From the NCBI GenBank assembly GCA_034440175.1, contig JAWXBO010000079.1, positions 1 to 22,354 on the forward strand: a stretch of DNA of 22,354 nucleotides. Reading direction: 5' to 3'. The notes beneath the pieces were generated by a model. That model was not told the origin of the DNA. It saw nothing but the letters and a program-made list of their open reading frames with translations, and did not search any database. Both the position numbers and the translations under genes were made by a program. This DNA comes from SZUA-430 sp034440175. GTDB lineage: Bacteria; Pseudomonadota; Alphaproteobacteria; Micropepsales; Micropepsaceae. This document shows, in pieces, positions 21,197 to 22,354 of this stretch (within the stretch, counting starts at the first letter, position 1; every line of letters starts with the position of its first letter).

Positions 21197-22068
21197 ACAC
21201 AACGACGATATTCGAGGCCGAGCGAAAGCGTCTGACCGGTGTCGCCTATCGCATGCTGGGCCGTTGGTCGGAGGCCGAGGACGCGGTGCAAGACGCATAC
21301 TTACGCTGGCAGGCAGCCGATCATCGCGCCATCGAGAAGCCGGCGGCTTGGCTGACGACGGTGGTCGTGCGTTTGTGCCTCGACCGGATGCGGCGGGCAA
21401 AGGCTTCGCGCGAAGTTTATGTCGGACCTTGGCTTCCCGAGCCCATTCTCACGCCGGAGGGCGGCGAGCGTCGCGAAGACGATGCGGATTCATTCGCGCA
21501 TGATTTGTCGCTGGGTTTAATGCTCGTGCTGGAAAGGTTGGGGCCAGAGGAGCGCGCGGCCTTCATCCTGCGCGAGGCGTTCGACAGTTCCTACGGCGAA
21601 ATTTCCTCGGCGTTGGGAAAAAACGAAACGGCCGTACGCCAGTTGGTATCGCGGGCGCGCGAGCGCGTGAAAGCCGGGCGGCCTCGCTTTCGACCGGCGC
21701 CCGAGGAGCACCGGCAGCTTTTGGCGGAGTTCATGACGGCGGTAGCGGCAAATGACGCTTCCAAGCTGATCGGGCTGTTCAAGCCGGATGTCCGCTTTAT
21801 AAGCGACGGCGGCGGCAAACGCCCGGCCGCGATGCGCGTGCTCAACGGCGCGGCGGAAGTCGCCCAACTCATTCTGCATCTGGCCGGTTTAAAGGGCGGT
21901 CCGCGCGAGGTGAAACTCACGATGCTCAATGGGGTGCCGTCGATTTGGGCGGTCGACGGTTTAGGCAACGAGTCGGCGATGCAACTTGACTTCGAAGGCG
22001 AGCACATTCAGGCGATCTACGTAGTGCGCAATCCGGACAAGCTTGAGCACCTTGGGACCCTGAATTGA
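21193..22068 (+). CDS. ECF41-family RNA polymerase sigma factor with SnoaL-like C-terminal domain
   Basis: 291 aa. Sigma-70 region 2 (about 8-70: LTGVAYRMLGRWSEAEDAVQDAYLRW...AWLTTVVVRLCLDRMR) and region 4 (about 108-162: LVLERLGPEERAAFILREAF...YGEISSALGKNETAVRQLVSRARERV) are followed by a 120-residue SnoaL-like domain. The ECF41 signature motifs are all present: WLPEP (80-84) in the linker, DGGG (205-208) in the extension and NPDKL (280-284) at the end. In ECF41 the fused domain replaces an anti-sigma factor and tunes activity from within the same chain. It lies downstream of its own predicted promoter and CMD partner. Confidence 0.96.
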   Translation: MNTTTIFEAERKRLTGVAYRMLGRWSEAEDAVQDAYLRWQAADHRAIEKPAAWLTTVVVRLCLDRMRRAKASREVYVGPWLPEPILTPEGGERREDDADSFAHDLSLGLMLVLERLGPEERAAFILREAFDSSYGEISSALGKNETAVRQLVSRARERVKAGRPRFRPAPEEHRQLLAEFMTAVAANDASKLIGLFKPDVRFISDGGGKRPAAMRVLNGAAEVAQLILHLAGLKGGPREVKLTMLNGVPSIWAVDGLGNESAMQLDFEGEHIQAIYVVRNPDKLEHLGTLN

Positions 22069-22081
22069 CCTCATCGATCCC

Positions 22082-22354
22082 CTAGTCACGGTAACGGTCA
22101 TCATACCGTTCGTCGTAGCGATCACGATACCGGTCGCGCCGGCGTTCGCGGCAGCCGTCGCGGGCGATAGCGTTCCCGGCAATTCCGCCGATGATCAGTC
22201 CGGCAACGGTGGCCGGTCCGCGATCACGTCCGTTCGCTGCGTTGTTACCGATGATACCACCAATGAGGCCGCCGATAATCGCACCGCCCGCCCCATTGGA
22301 ACGGCAGCGCCGGCGATCATAGCGCCGGTCCCGGTATCCGGACTCCCGCCCATA
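22082..22354 (-). CDS. Glycine-zipper 2TM-domain protein, 5' end outside window
   Basis: Reading leftward from the window edge, 90 codons stay open to a TAG at 22084-22082. The visible protein has an Arg/Tyr-rich start, GAGGAIIGGLIGGIIGNNAA and GPATVAGLIIGGIAGNAIA (two glycine-zipper helices), and an unusual tail of repeated D-R-Y units ending RYRDRYDERYDDRYRD. This is the glycine-zipper 2TM pattern of small envelope-associated proteins; the signal peptide would lie in the missing part. It converges with the ECF41 gene. Function unknown. Confidence 0.75.
   Translation of the reverse strand, partial: YGRESGYRDRRYDRRRCRSNGAGGAIIGGLIGGIIGNNAANGRDRGPATVAGLIIGGIAGNAIARDGCRERRRDRYRDRYDERYDDRYRD

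Noticed and set aside
1..22354. CRISPR arrays or phage/defence islands.
   Set aside because: No regularly spaced direct repeats and no cas, phage structural or recognised defence genes beyond a common VapBC-type pair.

Overview
The window looks like a chromosomal segment of an alphaproteobacterium. The evidence is a MucR/Ros-family regulator, a ubiG gene divergent from lysC followed by a ptsP gene of the GAF-EINtr type, a short CinA-like protein, a RodZ-like protein, and moderately high GC with alphaproteobacterial-looking housekeeping proteins. I cannot name the genus. No rRNA, CRISPR array or phage module is visible.

Layout. 1-567: 5' part of an MFS/GPH-type sugar transporter (minus). 806-1279: MucR-like regulator. 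1396-2138: a REP-associated tyrosine transposase (RAYT) bracketed by REP palindromes; the upstream pair of REPs stops 8 bp from a tRNA. 2146-2458 (minus): a tRNA-Leu(UAA) gene interrupted by a 224-nt group I intron, the most striking feature here. 2514-8786 (minus): cinA-like, TetR regulator with its own terminator and a candidate operator, RodZ-like protein, ptsP, lysC. 8893-9642: ubiG, divergent from lysC. 9645-11383: an IS1182-like element whose transposase is split by a +1 frameshift, lying between two inverted REP-like arms. 11418-12045 (minus): VapBC-type toxin-antitoxin pair. 12046-12679: a gene-free stretch with five GTGCAC sites. 12680-15412: secA. 15435-16295 (minus): TauD-like dioxygenase. 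16418-16726: glycine-zipper lipoprotein. 16841-19175: two translationally coupled paralogous epoxide hydrolases. 19172-20131 (minus): accA. 20268-22068: a three-gene ECF41 sigma-factor operon with a textbook ECF41 promoter in front. 22082-end (minus): truncated glycine-zipper protein.

How things fit together. The housekeeping core (lysC, ptsP, ubiG, secA, accA, tRNA-Leu) is interleaved with mobile or accessory pieces (RAYT/REPs, IS, toxin-antitoxin, group I intron). The ECF41 operon is a self-contained regulatory unit: an unknown small membrane protein, a carboxymuconolactone decarboxylase/AhpD-like protein and the ECF41 sigma factor, whose own recognised promoter motif (TGTCACA-N16-CGTC) lies 21 bp before the first gene, implying autoregulation. 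The two epoxide hydrolases and the TauD-like enzyme suggest some catabolic or detoxifying capacity, but no substrate can be read from sequence.
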